Shown: positions 47,246 to 57,000 of the stretch, piece by piece
How the letters are laid out: each line of letters opens with the position of its first letter
How positions within the stretch are numbered: position 1 is the stretch's first letter
DNA from: Gammaproteobacteria bacterium
Lineage (GTDB): Bacteria > Pseudomonadota > Gammaproteobacteria > GRL18
Assembly: GCA_016744995.1 (NCBI GenBank)
Contig: JADGDG010000008.1
Coordinates: 62,001 to 126,000, forward strand
Direction: 5' to 3'
DNA length: 64,000 nt
Translations under genes and position numbers: made by a program
The notes under the pieces: model-generated
The model's input: only the letters and a program-made list of their open reading frames with translations
The model's database searches: none
Told to the model about the DNA's origin: nothing

Positions 47246-47410
47246 GTTCACGACTTAAGGAAAAACCATTCAATATTTTTCCTTAAGGCTTGCACCTTAA
47301 CCCAGTTTATCTCCTGAGCCAGTTTATAATGGAAGGCTTTAAACTCACAGAAATCTTAGCCTCAGAGAAAATATCTCAGTAAAAAAAGATGGCCCTATAC
47401 AGAATTTACT

Positions 47411-48310
47411 TCAAGCAGTTTTATGTTCATACACATGAACATCACGCTGTGGATAAGGTATACCAATTCCGGCTTCATCCAGACGATTTTTGACCGTTTC
47501 ATTGGCAGCAAAATAGACATCCCAATAGTCTTCTGATTTTACCCAGACACGAACAAAAAAGTTTACACTATTATCGGCCAGCTCACCCACTACAATCAGG
47601 GGGGCCGGGTCAGCAAGCACACGCTCATCTTTACTGACAATATCAGCAAGAATTGTACGTACATCTTTTAAGTCTGCGTCATAAGAAACACCAATTGTTA
47701 AATCAACCCGACGTCGGTCCTGAGTCGAATAATTAGTAATATTACCATTACCCAAACTCGCATTGGGGATAATAATAGTCTTATTGTCCGGCGTTTTTAA
47801 TGTCGTGGTAAATATCTGTATCAAATCAACCTTACCAGTCACTCCGGCAGCTTCAATGACATCCCCTTCTTTGAAAGGACGGAAAATTATTAATAAAAAT
47901 CCTGCGGCGAAGTTTGCCAGTGAACCTTGTAGTGCCAGACCAATGGCTAAACCTGCAGCACCTAAAATAGCAATAAAAGAAGTGGTTTGGATCCCCAACT
48001 GCCCTAAAGCAGCAACAACAACAAAGACCAGCATACTCATATACACAATACTACTGGTAAAACCAATAATCAGAGGGTCAACCTTACCTTTTGTCATTAC
48101 TTTCATGACCATTCGTTTAGCAAATTTGGCAATCAATTTACCAATATAAAAAATCAGAACAGCAAATATTAAATTAGGGCCATATTGTATTAGTATTTCT
48201 AAACCTGCATCTAAAAGCTGTCCTGATTTTTCAGGATTTATCAGTTCTGTTACTGTATCAACCATATTTATTGGCTCAGCAGTAACTGCATTTGAAGTTT
48301 CTTCAGACAT
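47411..48310 (-). CDS. mscS: Small-conductance mechanosensitive channel MscS
   Basis: The 299-residue protein has three N-terminal transmembrane helices. The pore-lining TM3 carries the Gly/Ala pattern (AILGAAGLAIGLALQGSLAN). The beta domain follows with FKEGDVIEAAGVTGKVDLIQ and PNASLGNGNITN. Length and order match MscS. It opens under hypo-osmotic stress. A larger channel of the same superfamily lies at 54092-57460. Confidence 0.93.
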   Translation of the reverse strand: MSEETSNAVTAEPINMVDTVTELINPEKSGQLLDAGLEILIQYGPNLIFAVLIFYIGKLIAKFAKRMVMKVMTKGKVDPLIIGFTSSIVYMSMLVFVVVAALGQLGIQTTSFIAILGAAGLAIGLALQGSLANFAAGFLLIIFRPFKEGDVIEAAGVTGKVDLIQIFTTTLKTPDNKTIIIPNASLGNGNITNYSTQDRRRVDLTIGVSYDADLKDVRTILADIVSKDERVLADPAPLIVVGELADNSVNFFVRVWVKSEDYWDVYFAANETVKNRLDEAGIGIPYPQRDVHVYEHKTA

Positions 48311-48589
48311 TATTCTATCCTTGAGAAAAAGTTTATTAATGATTGTTAATGTTTATTAAAGTTGATTATAGCACCCGTTTGCCCCACACTTTACAGGTCG
48401 TGGTATTATATTAATGTGAATTCACAACGTTTTGCAAGTTAAGTACAGAGTATTATGTCTTTAGAGTTGAGCATTAAGAAATATCTGTCGTTTTAAATTA
48501 AGCAAAATCGCTTCATTTTTTAAAACCGGCTTATATTCAACATCTGAAAATTTACCATATCAGTTAGCCTAGAGAGAGTATGTATTATT

Positions 48590-50077
48590 ATGAGTATAAA
48601 TTTTTTAATTGGCGGCAACGAAACATCACAAGTTCATTTTTCTGCAAAAACAGCCAATCGACATGGCATGATTGCTGGTGCAACGGGTACTGGTAAAACA
48701 GTTACTCTGCAAATACTGGCAGAAAACTTCTCTCAAATTGGTGTTCCGGTATTTCTGGCTGATGTCAAAGGTGATTTGTCTGGTCTGGCAGCCAGCGGTA
48801 CAATGAATGATAAAATTCAGTCACGAATTGATACCATTAAAATTAATAATTATTCTAACCGCGCCAACCCGACTCTATTTTGGGATTTATTTGCCCGACA
48901 GGGACACCCTGTTCACACAACTATTTCTGAAATGGGTCCACTTCTACTCTCCAGCCTCTTAGAACTTAACGAAGTACAGTCCGGTATTTTATACAGTGCA
49001 TTTGCCATCGCTGATGATAATGGTCTGCTGTTACTGGATTTAAAAGATCTGCGCAGTATGCTCTCATGGGTGGGCAAAAATGCTAAAACACTATCAATGG
49101 ATTATGGCAATATCAGCGGTTCCAGCATTGGTGCAATACAACGTCGTTTAATGGTACTGGAACAACAGGGCGCAGAACACCTCTTTGCTGAACCCGCATT
49201 AAAGCTGGATGATTTAATGATCACTGATTTTTCTGGGCAGGGAGTGATCAGTATTTTAGATGTCACAGAATTAATCACCCAGTCACCCCGTGTTTATGCT
49301 TCTTTTTTGATTTGGTTATTGGCTGAACTCTATGAACAACTTCCCGAAGTAGGTGATGCAGAAAAACCCAAACTGGTATTATTTTTCGATGAAGCCCATT
49401 TATTATTTGACCGGGCGCCCCGCTCTCTGGTCGATAAAATTGAGCAGGTTGTTCGCCTGATACGCTCTAAAGGTGTTGGAATTTACTTTATCAGCCAGAG
49501 CCCTCTGGATATCCCGGAAGATATTATGGGCCAGCTAGGCACCAAAATTCAGCATGCCTTAAGAGCCTTCACTCCCAAAGATAAAAAAACAGTGAAGATG
49601 GTGGCAGAAACATTCAGAGAGAATCCAGGACTGGACACAAAAAAAGCCATTACAGAATTGAAGACAGGGGAAGCTCTGGTTTCCGTACTGGATGATAATG
49701 GTGCGCCAACCCCCGTAGAAAGGATTTTAATCAGTCCTCCAGCTTCTCGTATTGGACCACTTGATGATGCAGAACGTCAGGCAATTATCAAACGCTCTCC
49801 TCTGAAAGGTCGATATGATGAATTAATCGATAGACAATCCGCCTATGAGATCTTAAAACAAAGGGCCGAACAAAAACAGCTTTCAGAAGAGGCTCAGGAA
49901 AAATTAGAAGCCGATGCTAAAGCAGCCAAAAAACAGGCCCAATCCAGTTCAAAAAAACGCTCGTCTAATCGAATGAGTTATACTGAATCCATAACAAAAA
50001 GTGTTTTACGCTCAGTGGGCAGTTCACTCGGCAGACAAATTGTCCGAGGCATCATGAAAACATTATTAGGGAAATAG
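48590..50077 (+). CDS. DUF853/HerA-like ATPase (YjgR family)
   Basis: The 495-residue AAA-type ATPase has Walker A GATGTGKT (about residues 30-37), Walker B LVLFFDEAHLLFD (about 262-274), and HerA/VirB4-like motifs including KGVGIYFISQSPLDIPEDI. It ends with a basic, helical tail (SSKKRSSNRMSYTES). The family is conserved but uncharacterised and possibly involved in DNA or secretion transactions. Confidence 0.88.
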   Translation: MSINFLIGGNETSQVHFSAKTANRHGMIAGATGTGKTVTLQILAENFSQIGVPVFLADVKGDLSGLAASGTMNDKIQSRIDTIKINNYSNRANPTLFWDLFARQGHPVHTTISEMGPLLLSSLLELNEVQSGILYSAFAIADDNGLLLLDLKDLRSMLSWVGKNAKTLSMDYGNISGSSIGAIQRRLMVLEQQGAEHLFAEPALKLDDLMITDFSGQGVISILDVTELITQSPRVYASFLIWLLAELYEQLPEVGDAEKPKLVLFFDEAHLLFDRAPRSLVDKIEQVVRLIRSKGVGIYFISQSPLDIPEDIMGQLGTKIQHALRAFTPKDKKTVKMVAETFRENPGLDTKKAITELKTGEALVSVLDDNGAPTPVERILISPPASRIGPLDDAERQAIIKRSPLKGRYDELIDRQSAYEILKQRAEQKQLSEEAQEKLEADAKAAKKQAQSSSKKRSSNRMSYTESITKSVLRSVGSSLGRQIVRGIMKTLLGK

Positions 50078-50780
50078 TCAGGAATACGGCTTATTGCTTT
50101 ATCAAAGGTGGGTGAGACTCATGTAGCTGTGGCAAGTAATAGAGCTGCATACTGAGTATTAAAGTAGCATACCGAGTAATAAAGATTCATACTAAATATC
50201 CGATAGCATTAGAAAATGCTCATTTTATCGTTTATGACCATTATGTGTCGCCTAATATAATGCTCATGAGCGATTTAGACTCAACAAGAGTTTCCCTCTG
50301 AATTCCAGGTAGCTGCCATTACAAATTATGAATAAGGCAATATTTTTTTGGCTGGGGAGGATGTATTTATGCCATAGAGTAAACCTATGGCAAAAAACTC
50401 GACAACATAAGAGTCATTTTTTGCAAAAATATTGTTCCGATTTTGGTAAGTTTTGATCAATGCGAGTTTGAGTAAAACTTCAATTTGGATCATCTGGTAA
50501 TCTCTACATAACTTTATCCATAAACTGTTTATTGTGAGTAATTGTGTGTTATCCAGAAAGGAATTGAAAGCTTGATAGAGAGTTATTGAGTAAAAATTTA
50601 AAGTGTGTAATGATTAAACGAAAACCAGTCAACTACTTGTTGAACAAAACCGCTTCGCGGTAGCTTTCATTCCGAATTAAATTCCCCGAACCAATTCCTC
50701 CCTCCTGTGCCAGAACTAATCAATAATTAAACCAATGCCGATATTAAGATCTCCTACTAACAATCATAAGGAGAATCCTA
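50078..50780. other. Intergenic flank of the IS91-type element, with small repeats and hairpins
   Basis: No gene is seen in these 703 bases. They contain a 20-bp imperfect tandem duplication (50147-50166 and 50167-50186, GCATACTGAGTATTAAAGTA type), a perfect 8-bp stem-loop at 50370-50392 (TGCCATAG/CTATGGCA) and a small GC-rich hairpin at 50649-50661 (ACCGC-ttc-GCGGT). The last may belong to the left end of the IS91-like element, whose exact border I cannot place. AAGGAGAATCC at 50769-50779 is the ribosome-binding site of the recombinase. Confidence 0.5.
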
Positions 50781-51668
50781 ATGACCCCCTTACGTCAAAA
50801 AATGATTGAGCTGATGAATTTCAGACAATTGGCACCCAAGACCTGCCAGGTTTATTTAAGTGCAGTCAATAAGCTTGCTATTCATTATCATCGTTCACCA
50901 GAAAAAATCAGCAACGAAGAAATTAAGCAATGGCTAATGGGCATATCGAATGAACGAAAATGGTCTGCTTCAACTATTCACCAAACGTTGATGGCTTTAA
51001 AGTTTTGTTATGAACAGGTTCTGGAACAAAATGATTTTTTGTCTGACTTTCAACTCCCTAAACGTCCTCAAAAGATCCCGGTTTTACTGACACAAAAAGA
51101 AGTTTATGCCATTTTACAGGCAACCAAAAATCTCAAACATCTCACACTATTAAGTTTATGTTATGGCTGTGGGTTAAGAGCCAGTGAAGCTGTCGCTTTA
51201 ACTCAGAATGATATTGATTCTGAGCGTTTATTATTACGTGTTGTACAGGGCAAAGGCAGAAAAGATCGGAATATTCCACTTTCACCCAGTTTATTACGCC
51301 TATTACGATATTACTGGAAAACCTGGGATCTAGCGCATTATTTCTTTTGCTCGACTCAAAAAAAGAAAAAAACACTGGGAATATCCAGTGCTCAAAAAGT
51401 GTTTAAGCAAGCCAAAGCCAATGCACATATCCATAAAGACGGTGGTATTCATGGACTCAGACATGCTTATGCAACCCATCAATTGGAACATGGATTACCC
51501 ATCCATCAATTGCAATTATTTCTTGGACATAGTGATGTCCGGGTAACGATGAAATATCTTCACTGGGTGCCCCGAGCCCAGGTCATTGCCTCTGATTTAT
51601 TAGAACAGTTTACCCCGGATGATTTAATCATGAAGACCAGGCCGGAGGATTATAATGACCAATTTTAA
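50781..51668 (+). CDS. Tyrosine recombinase associated with IS91-type element
   Basis: The 295-residue integrase-family protein has an N-terminal SAM-like DNA-binding domain (RQKMIELMNFRQLAPKTCQ). The catalytic domain has the first Arg in YGCGLRASEAVAL, Lys in VQGKGRKDR, HGLRHAYATH (His-x-x-Arg), the second His in LGHSDVRVTMKYLH and the nucleophilic Tyr in that last motif. All catalytic residues are present. It overlaps the transposase gene start by 14 bp. Confidence 0.92.
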   Translation: MTPLRQKMIELMNFRQLAPKTCQVYLSAVNKLAIHYHRSPEKISNEEIKQWLMGISNERKWSASTIHQTLMALKFCYEQVLEQNDFLSDFQLPKRPQKIPVLLTQKEVYAILQATKNLKHLTLLSLCYGCGLRASEAVALTQNDIDSERLLLRVVQGKGRKDRNIPLSPSLLRLLRYYWKTWDLAHYFFCSTQKKKKTLGISSAQKVFKQAKANAHIHKDGGIHGLRHAYATHQLEHGLPIHQLQLFLGHSDVRVTMKYLHWVPRAQVIASDLLEQFTPDDLIMKTRPEDYNDQF

Positions 51669-52815
51669 ATCAACCGACTGCGATATGGCCACGATTATAA
51701 AGACCTTTCTCGCTGATTACCGACAGCGCTACAAGCTGACGCCTGAGCAAGCCAGTGTGTGTCAAAGTATTATTCAGTGTCAAACAGAATCACTGGGTGG
51801 TGAACACAGACAGTGTACGGCCTGTGGTTATCAACAACCACTTTATCATAGTTGTGGTAATCGACATTGTCCTCGGTGTAAACAAAATGCTTCAGAGCAG
51901 TGGGAAGAAAAACAGTTGGATGCTTTACTGCCAGTCACTTACTATCATCTGGTTTATACCTTGCCGCATGAGTTCAATGCCTGGTGCCAATTGCATCCTA
52001 AAATAATGTATGCCTTATTATTTAAAGCCGTTTGGCAAACCTTGTCTCAGTTCTCCAATACCCATAAACGCTTACAAGGGCAACTGGGGGTGACCTGTGT
52101 TTTACATACCTAGGGGCAGAATTTACAACGGCATATTCATCTACATTGTCTTGTTCCTGGGCTGGCCCTTAAGGCAGGACATCATGCCATTGAAACCACA
52201 AAGAGTGACTACTTGTATCCAATCAATGCACTTAAAAAAGTCTTTCGGGGAAAAATGGTCAGTTTGATTAGAGAGGCTTATCAACAAGGTCAGCTGTTTC
52301 GACTTACCCGAACGGATGAAGTCAACAACGTGCTTGATGAAGTCATGAGTAAAAGCTGGTCAAATTACATTAAACCCTATATTGAGGACCCACAAACTGT
52401 AGTCAAATATCTTTCGCGTTATACTTACCGGATCGCCATCAGCAATTATCGGATCATAAAAATGGATAAACAATCCGTTTACTTTCACTGGAAGGATTAT
52501 GCCGATAATAATCGGAAAAAGATCATGAAACTGGATGGTGTGGAATTCCTCCGACGCTTCCTGATGCATGTTTTACCCAGCGGTTTTATGCGTATTCGAC
52601 ACTTTGGCTTTCTGGCAAGTTGCATCCGTCGAGTCCGGATTGAGCGCTTGCGAAAATTACTCACCCGTGCCGGTATATGGGTAACCGTTGTTCAAAAAGT
52701 GAAGCAACCGGAGTTTAAAAAGACCGCTTGCTTCTGTCCATCCTGCCACCAGGATACGATGAAGACACTCTATCAAATGACATCATTCAAATACCGACGA
52801 CGATCGATTGCCTGA
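51655..52815 (+). pseudogene. IS91-family transposase, interrupted by one amber codon
   Basis: The 386-codon frame encodes a zinc-binding N-terminus (CTACGYQQPLYHSCGNRHCPRC), then TCVLHT, an in-frame TAG at 52111-52113, and GQNLQRHIHLHCLVPG (HUH motif), YLSRYTYRIAISN (catalytic Tyr motif) and a C-terminal CFCPSCHQD zinc motif. The residue before GQNLQ is normally Trp in this family (LHTWGQNL), so TGG to TAG is the simplest cause. Everything else is in frame and full length, so the inactivation is probably recent. The two halves are 51655-52113 and 52114-52815. Confidence 0.9.
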
Positions 52816-53035
52816 AAAACCAATTTAAGTGTCATACTGTATCAAAAATGAAGCAACCTGAGTGGTTGAGGAACGAATATTGTTTGTTGTGTTAAAAACA
52901 GGCATAATGAAAGTCAATAAGCCATGGAAATCATGCCTTTGCCATTTTTTTATTGAACAATCTTTGGTGAATATCGGTCTCCAGAGTAAACTGAAATAGC
53001 AATCAGGCATACTCATAAAAAGCAATTTCCATAAA
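52816..53035. other. Non-coding DNA after the IS91-type element
   Basis: No credible gene lies here. It probably includes the right end of the element. A TTTTTTT run stands at 52947-52953, but no clear stem precedes it. Confidence 0.4.
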
Positions 53036-53123
53036 TAAGATAACACTGCAAGTCATGCGGCAATGTCCAACAGACATTTATACGTAATGCTGCGCACAAC
53101 GCATAAATGCTAAGATGTTATGC
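53036..53123. other. attC-like site (left border of a possible gene cassette)
   Basis: ATAACA (53040-53045) and TGTTAT (53116-53121) are inverted outer boxes, and the right core reads GTTATGC (53117-53123). Inside, AATGTC/GACATT form a small stem (53062-53078), and ACATTTATACGTAATGC pairs imperfectly with GCACAACGCATAAATGC (53074-53110). Size (about 85 bp) and layout fit an integron attC site, but conservation in attC sites is structural, so this is a candidate only. Confidence 0.4.
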
Positions 53124-53153
53124 CTAATAGAAAAACTATGAATAGCTGGGATA

Positions 53154-53636
53154 TTGATTTTGGATAGTGACGCAGAAAGAATACGACAAGCGAGTGAAAT
53201 TCCGACATCAAAGCTTGAAAAATCACAGCGGTATATCATTTTTGTGATTTTGGCGATTGGATTAGTTGTCGATTTATTCTCAACAAATTTGCTTGCATTT
53301 CAGCGGAGCGGAGCTGTTGTTGTATGCGTAGGGATTTTTATTGGCTCAAAGTTATATGCAAGTACAGCTGCATTTCACGAAGAACTTTACAATGCAATTA
53401 TCCTTGGTAAGGAAAAGCTTCATCGGCCATATATATGTGCAACCGGACAGATAGCTTTACCTACAACAGATATACCTAATGCCGAACAGATTTATGACAT
53501 GAGTGCGATTGCTCTTTCTGAATCATTGAAGAAAACGAGAAATAGAATTGTTAATCTTGAGGCTTGGACTCTAGTGTTGGGAACATTAGTTTGGGCCTTT
53601 GGCGATATTACAAAATTAATGCATCCAGTATTATGA
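53154..53636 (+). CDS. Unknown membrane protein, possible integron cassette cargo
   Basis: The 160-residue protein has a hydrophilic N-terminus, two close transmembrane helices (YIIFVILAIGLVVDLFS; GAVVVCVGIFIGSKLYAS), a soluble stretch and a C-terminal hydrophobic helix (WTLVLGTLVWAFGDI). The start is TTG at 53154 with GGGA just upstream. It lies 30 bp after one GTTATGC core and 54 bp before another GTTATG core, the compact layout of a gene cassette. SLATT-type two-helix effectors look similar, but I cannot assign it. Confidence 0.6.
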   Translation: MILDSDAERIRQASEIPTSKLEKSQRYIIFVILAIGLVVDLFSTNLLAFQRSGAVVVCVGIFIGSKLYASTAAFHEELYNAIILGKEKLHRPYICATGQIALPTTDIPNAEQIYDMSAIALSESLKKTRNRIVNLEAWTLVLGTLVWAFGDITKLMHPVL

Positions 53637-53656
53637 AGGGAAGCTACCGCGAGCCA

Positions 53657-53697
53657 GCATAATAAATTGCTCCAGCGGACAATTCAAAGCGTTATGA
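53657..53697. other. attC-like site (right border of a possible gene cassette)
   Basis: GCATAAT (53657-53663) and the core GTTATGA (53691-53697) are complementary outer boxes. AAATTG and CAATTC inside are complementary inner boxes, flanking CTCCAGCGGA, a sequence typical of the left half of many attC sites. At about 41 bp it is shorter than usual attC sites, suggesting internal deletion. Confidence 0.45.
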
Positions 53698-53737
53698 TCA
53701 AATATGCAATAAACATTGAGAAACAAATGGATGAAGA

Positions 53738-53759
53738 GTGATTCAAGACAGCCATAATT
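53738..53759. repeat. 22-bp direct repeat, left copy
   Basis: GTGATTCAAGACAGCCATAA followed by TT occurs here and again, identically and in the same orientation, at 58832-58853. The two copies bracket a 5.1-kb segment carrying a decayed gene, the MscK-like channel and a toxin-antitoxin pair. Confidence 0.9.
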
Positions 53760-54020
53760 CAAAGATTCTGCAACCATCACACAAACGCCATGGAGCGTAA
53801 TTAATAAAGGCAATATTATGTGATTTAAAGGCAGTTTTCCACTGCTCACTCTCTTTCTTTACCTGAGTAACTTCATCAGCGATAGTAGTCACATATTTTA
53901 TCTTGACCAGTCATCAGCCACCGGCATAATAATCATGATTTTATCAGTTTGAAAGATTTTCACCTGACTGAGAAGCTCTTCCATCAAAGCAGAACCATCT
54001 TTCATTAGCAAAGTATCCGC
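53743..54020 (-). pseudogene. Decayed gene of unknown family
   Basis: On the minus strand, one frame reads MKDGSALMEELLSQVKIFQT followed by DKIMIIMPVADDW, then a stop. A second frame continues directly with KYVTTIADEVTQVKKESEQW and INYAPWRLCDGC to a stop near 53743. A single frameshift at about 53903-53908 would join them into one protein of about 90 residues. I do not recognise it. The 22-bp repeat overlaps its 3' end. Confidence 0.35.
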
Positions 54021-54091
54021 TCATGAATAGCCAGAAAGAAAAAATAGTGCAGGCAGAGTAAAATTCCTGGTTTAGTACAAAATAATTTTAC

Positions 54092-57000
54092 CTAGTCTGA
54101 CGCTCCCCGTAAACGGACATCAATGGGTTGGTTAATATCAAGATGTACATCCCTCTGTGGGAAAGCAATATTAATGCCCGCATCATTAAACTTATCATTG
54201 ATCATTTCATTCAATTCACTAATCGTTTTCAAGCGATAATCCATATCTGGAATAAAGCAGCGTAGTTGCAGATCCAGCGTATTATCACCAAAGCCGAAAA
54301 ACAACACTTGCGGGACTGGTTCGTCAGAAACACGTTCATGTTCAACTGCGGCTGAAAGCAATAATTGTCTGGCCAGAGGAATATCACTGCCATAAGCCAC
54401 TCCGATAGGAATAATTAAGCGGGCTGTGGGATCCGATAATGACCAGTTTAATAATTGTCCAGTAATAAATTCTTTATTAGGCACCAGTAATTCTTTTCTA
54501 TCCCGGGTCATAATAGTCGTTGCACGGATTTGTATTCGGCTCACAATACCTTCATTGTCTCCCACTGTCACATAATCACCAATTCGGATAGGACGTTCGA
54601 ATAAAATGATAATACCACTGATAAAATTAGCCACAATTTCCTGCAGGCCAAAACCAATACCCACACTCAGAGCTGCAAACATCCACTGAAATTGCGCCCA
54701 GTCTGCACCAAGAATATTAAACACCACAAAAAAACCAATACCAATAATTGCATAATTGATTAAAGTGATCGCCGCATAACGATTACCTGAATTGACGTTA
54801 GCCTGCAGCATTATGATTTCAATAATTGCGGGAAAGCGTTTTCCTCCAACAATAGTGATAATGGCCACTAAAATGGCAAAAAAGACATCCTTTAAAGTTA
54901 CTGGCATAATTTTTTCAATACCATCAACCACACCTTTTCGATGCCAGAACTCCACTTTTTCAAAAATACTCAAGGCAGGAAATATGTCCATCCATATCAG
55001 GGCAAGCCCTGAAATACACAAAATAAATAACAGAAAATTAAGTAATTTATTTGATTCTTCACTCAGTGAAATAATATTGATTTCAGGTTCTTCAAAATCA
55101 ATCATATGTCCTTTATTGTCTTTTCCCTTTTCTTTATTCCTTAAAGCCTGGGCTGATTTACGCTTTTCATAAGCCTTTTTTAAAGCATATTTACGCCGAA
55201 TCAACAGTAACCAGCGCAGTGATAATTGCTGCAGGAGAACTAAAGCAAAAATCAACCAGATAGTTTCCATCAGACTCAAAGTCAGTTTTCCTGCTGTAAA
55301 AACATAACCAACCAGCGTCAGCCCCATAATAATCATCACACTCAGTAATGAAAGAAAAAACCATAAGCCCTGAAATCGAGCAAAAATACTTTTAGGATCC
55401 TTTTTTGCCACAGCTGAAAGCAAGCCGGTTTCAGGTTTAAGCAATCGAAAGAAGAAAATGGCAAAGGCTATCATAACCACTACAAGAGCCAGACGCCCCA
55501 ATCCGCCATTCACTTCTACAACATCTTTAGAAGTCAATACAGCAGAGATAAAAATAGCAGGGATTAATGTCATCATCATACGCAGCAAGATTTTTCTCAA
55601 ACCAGAAATTATTTCACGAGACCATTTAAAATGTATTTCTGCCAGTCCTTCAGGCAGGCAGATATAGCGAAAGAGCTGTAAAGAAAAGACCGGTAAAACA
55701 ATCAATGTCAGCCCTGCTGCAATGGCATGAGAAAATTCTGAAACATAGACCATTTTATTTAATTGATAACCTGTGAGCAGAAAAAAAGCAGGCAACGGTA
55801 CTGCTAATAAAAAAGTGTAATTAATGGCCTTAAACGTATAAAGCAAACGGTCGGTACTAATTCGTCTGGTTTTCTTGCCGGTATTAACCAGCAATTGCTT
55901 TATTTTATTTTTCTGAAATATCAGGACAATAATAATGAACAAAACAAAGGGATAAATAATGGATGAATAGTTGAGCATATGAATAAAATCTTTAAGAAAT
56001 TCATTCCATTTTGAAGGTGATAATATAAAGGTTATCTGCCCGGGGATATTCATTATATTATTCATATCTATCACCGGAGCACTGCGCAGCCAGAATATAT
56101 GTTCACCTAATAATTTTGCAAAGTGCTCTGAAACATTGAGTAGTTTTTTCTCTGAAAAATCCAGAGCACTAATGGCTTTCAGATAAGTGCTGTCAATTGT
56201 CACTGCTTTGCCCAACAGCACTGTTCTTGTTTGAATCAGAGCAATTAAATCAGCCTGTATCTGACTTTGTATTTCAGGCGAAACATCCTTCATCCACTGT
56301 GTAGCATACTCCGTATTATTTTTAATTCGTTTCAACTCTTCATGGTACTGGATATTTTTTAAACTTAGCAGAGCAACTAGTTGTTCTCTCTTATCCAGGC
56401 GTTTCAAATAGAGTTGACGATCAGGCAATGATTTACTCTGTTCCTGAAGCATCTGACCCATAATCTGGTTTAAACCAGCAATATTCAGTTTTTTTCGGGT
56501 GTTGTTAAACTGCGCCATAAGGCGTTTAGTTTCTTCATTTGAGTCATTCTCATCCGATTCCAGTTTAATAAGAGCACTATTTTTTCTATTGATGTCTTCA
56601 CTTAATTCAGAGTTTAACTGGGCCAGAGATTGTATTAAAGGATGCTTACCCTGTGATTTAACATTTTCCTTATGAGTTATTTCCTGATTTTTTTTAATTT
56701 CAGCACTGCGTTTAAAATCAACCTGCTGCTTAAGCAAAAGAACACGCTGATTAATCCGTTTTAAATTTAAAGAGGTATATTTATTTTTTAACTCAAGTAA
56801 CTGTACACGCAGGGGCTGACTTAATAACCGCCGATCCAGCATTTTTAGTTCGCTGCGCAAAGCCGAAATCTGTGCATTTAACAACCATTCCTGAGCCTTT
56901 CTGGTCTCGTCTGAATCACCTGAGACAGGAAGTTTTTTGTCTTCTAATAACTGTTCCAGCTTGTACTTGCTTTCAATGAGCTGCGTTCTGATTGTTGGAG

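Larger units (their letters stand above)
50781..52815 (+). mobile_element. IS91-type element: tyrosine recombinase plus HUH transposase
   Basis: A tyrosine recombinase gene overlaps by 14 bp an IS91-family Y2/HUH transposase gene on the same strand, a known two-gene IS91 arrangement. The coding part spans 50781-52815. IS91-type elements lack terminal inverted repeats and target duplications, so the ends are not defined here; the left end may lie near the 50649-50661 hairpin and the right within about 200 bp of 52815. The transposase is interrupted, so the element is probably inactive. Confidence 0.85.

Noticed and set aside
47763..48149. Long plus-strand frame opposite mscS
   Set aside because: It is antisense to a well-conserved channel gene and arises from codon structure; no independent support.
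54792..55172. 126-codon plus-strand frame opposite the MscK-like gene
   Set aside because: Shadow of the conserved MscS-domain coding region on the other strand.
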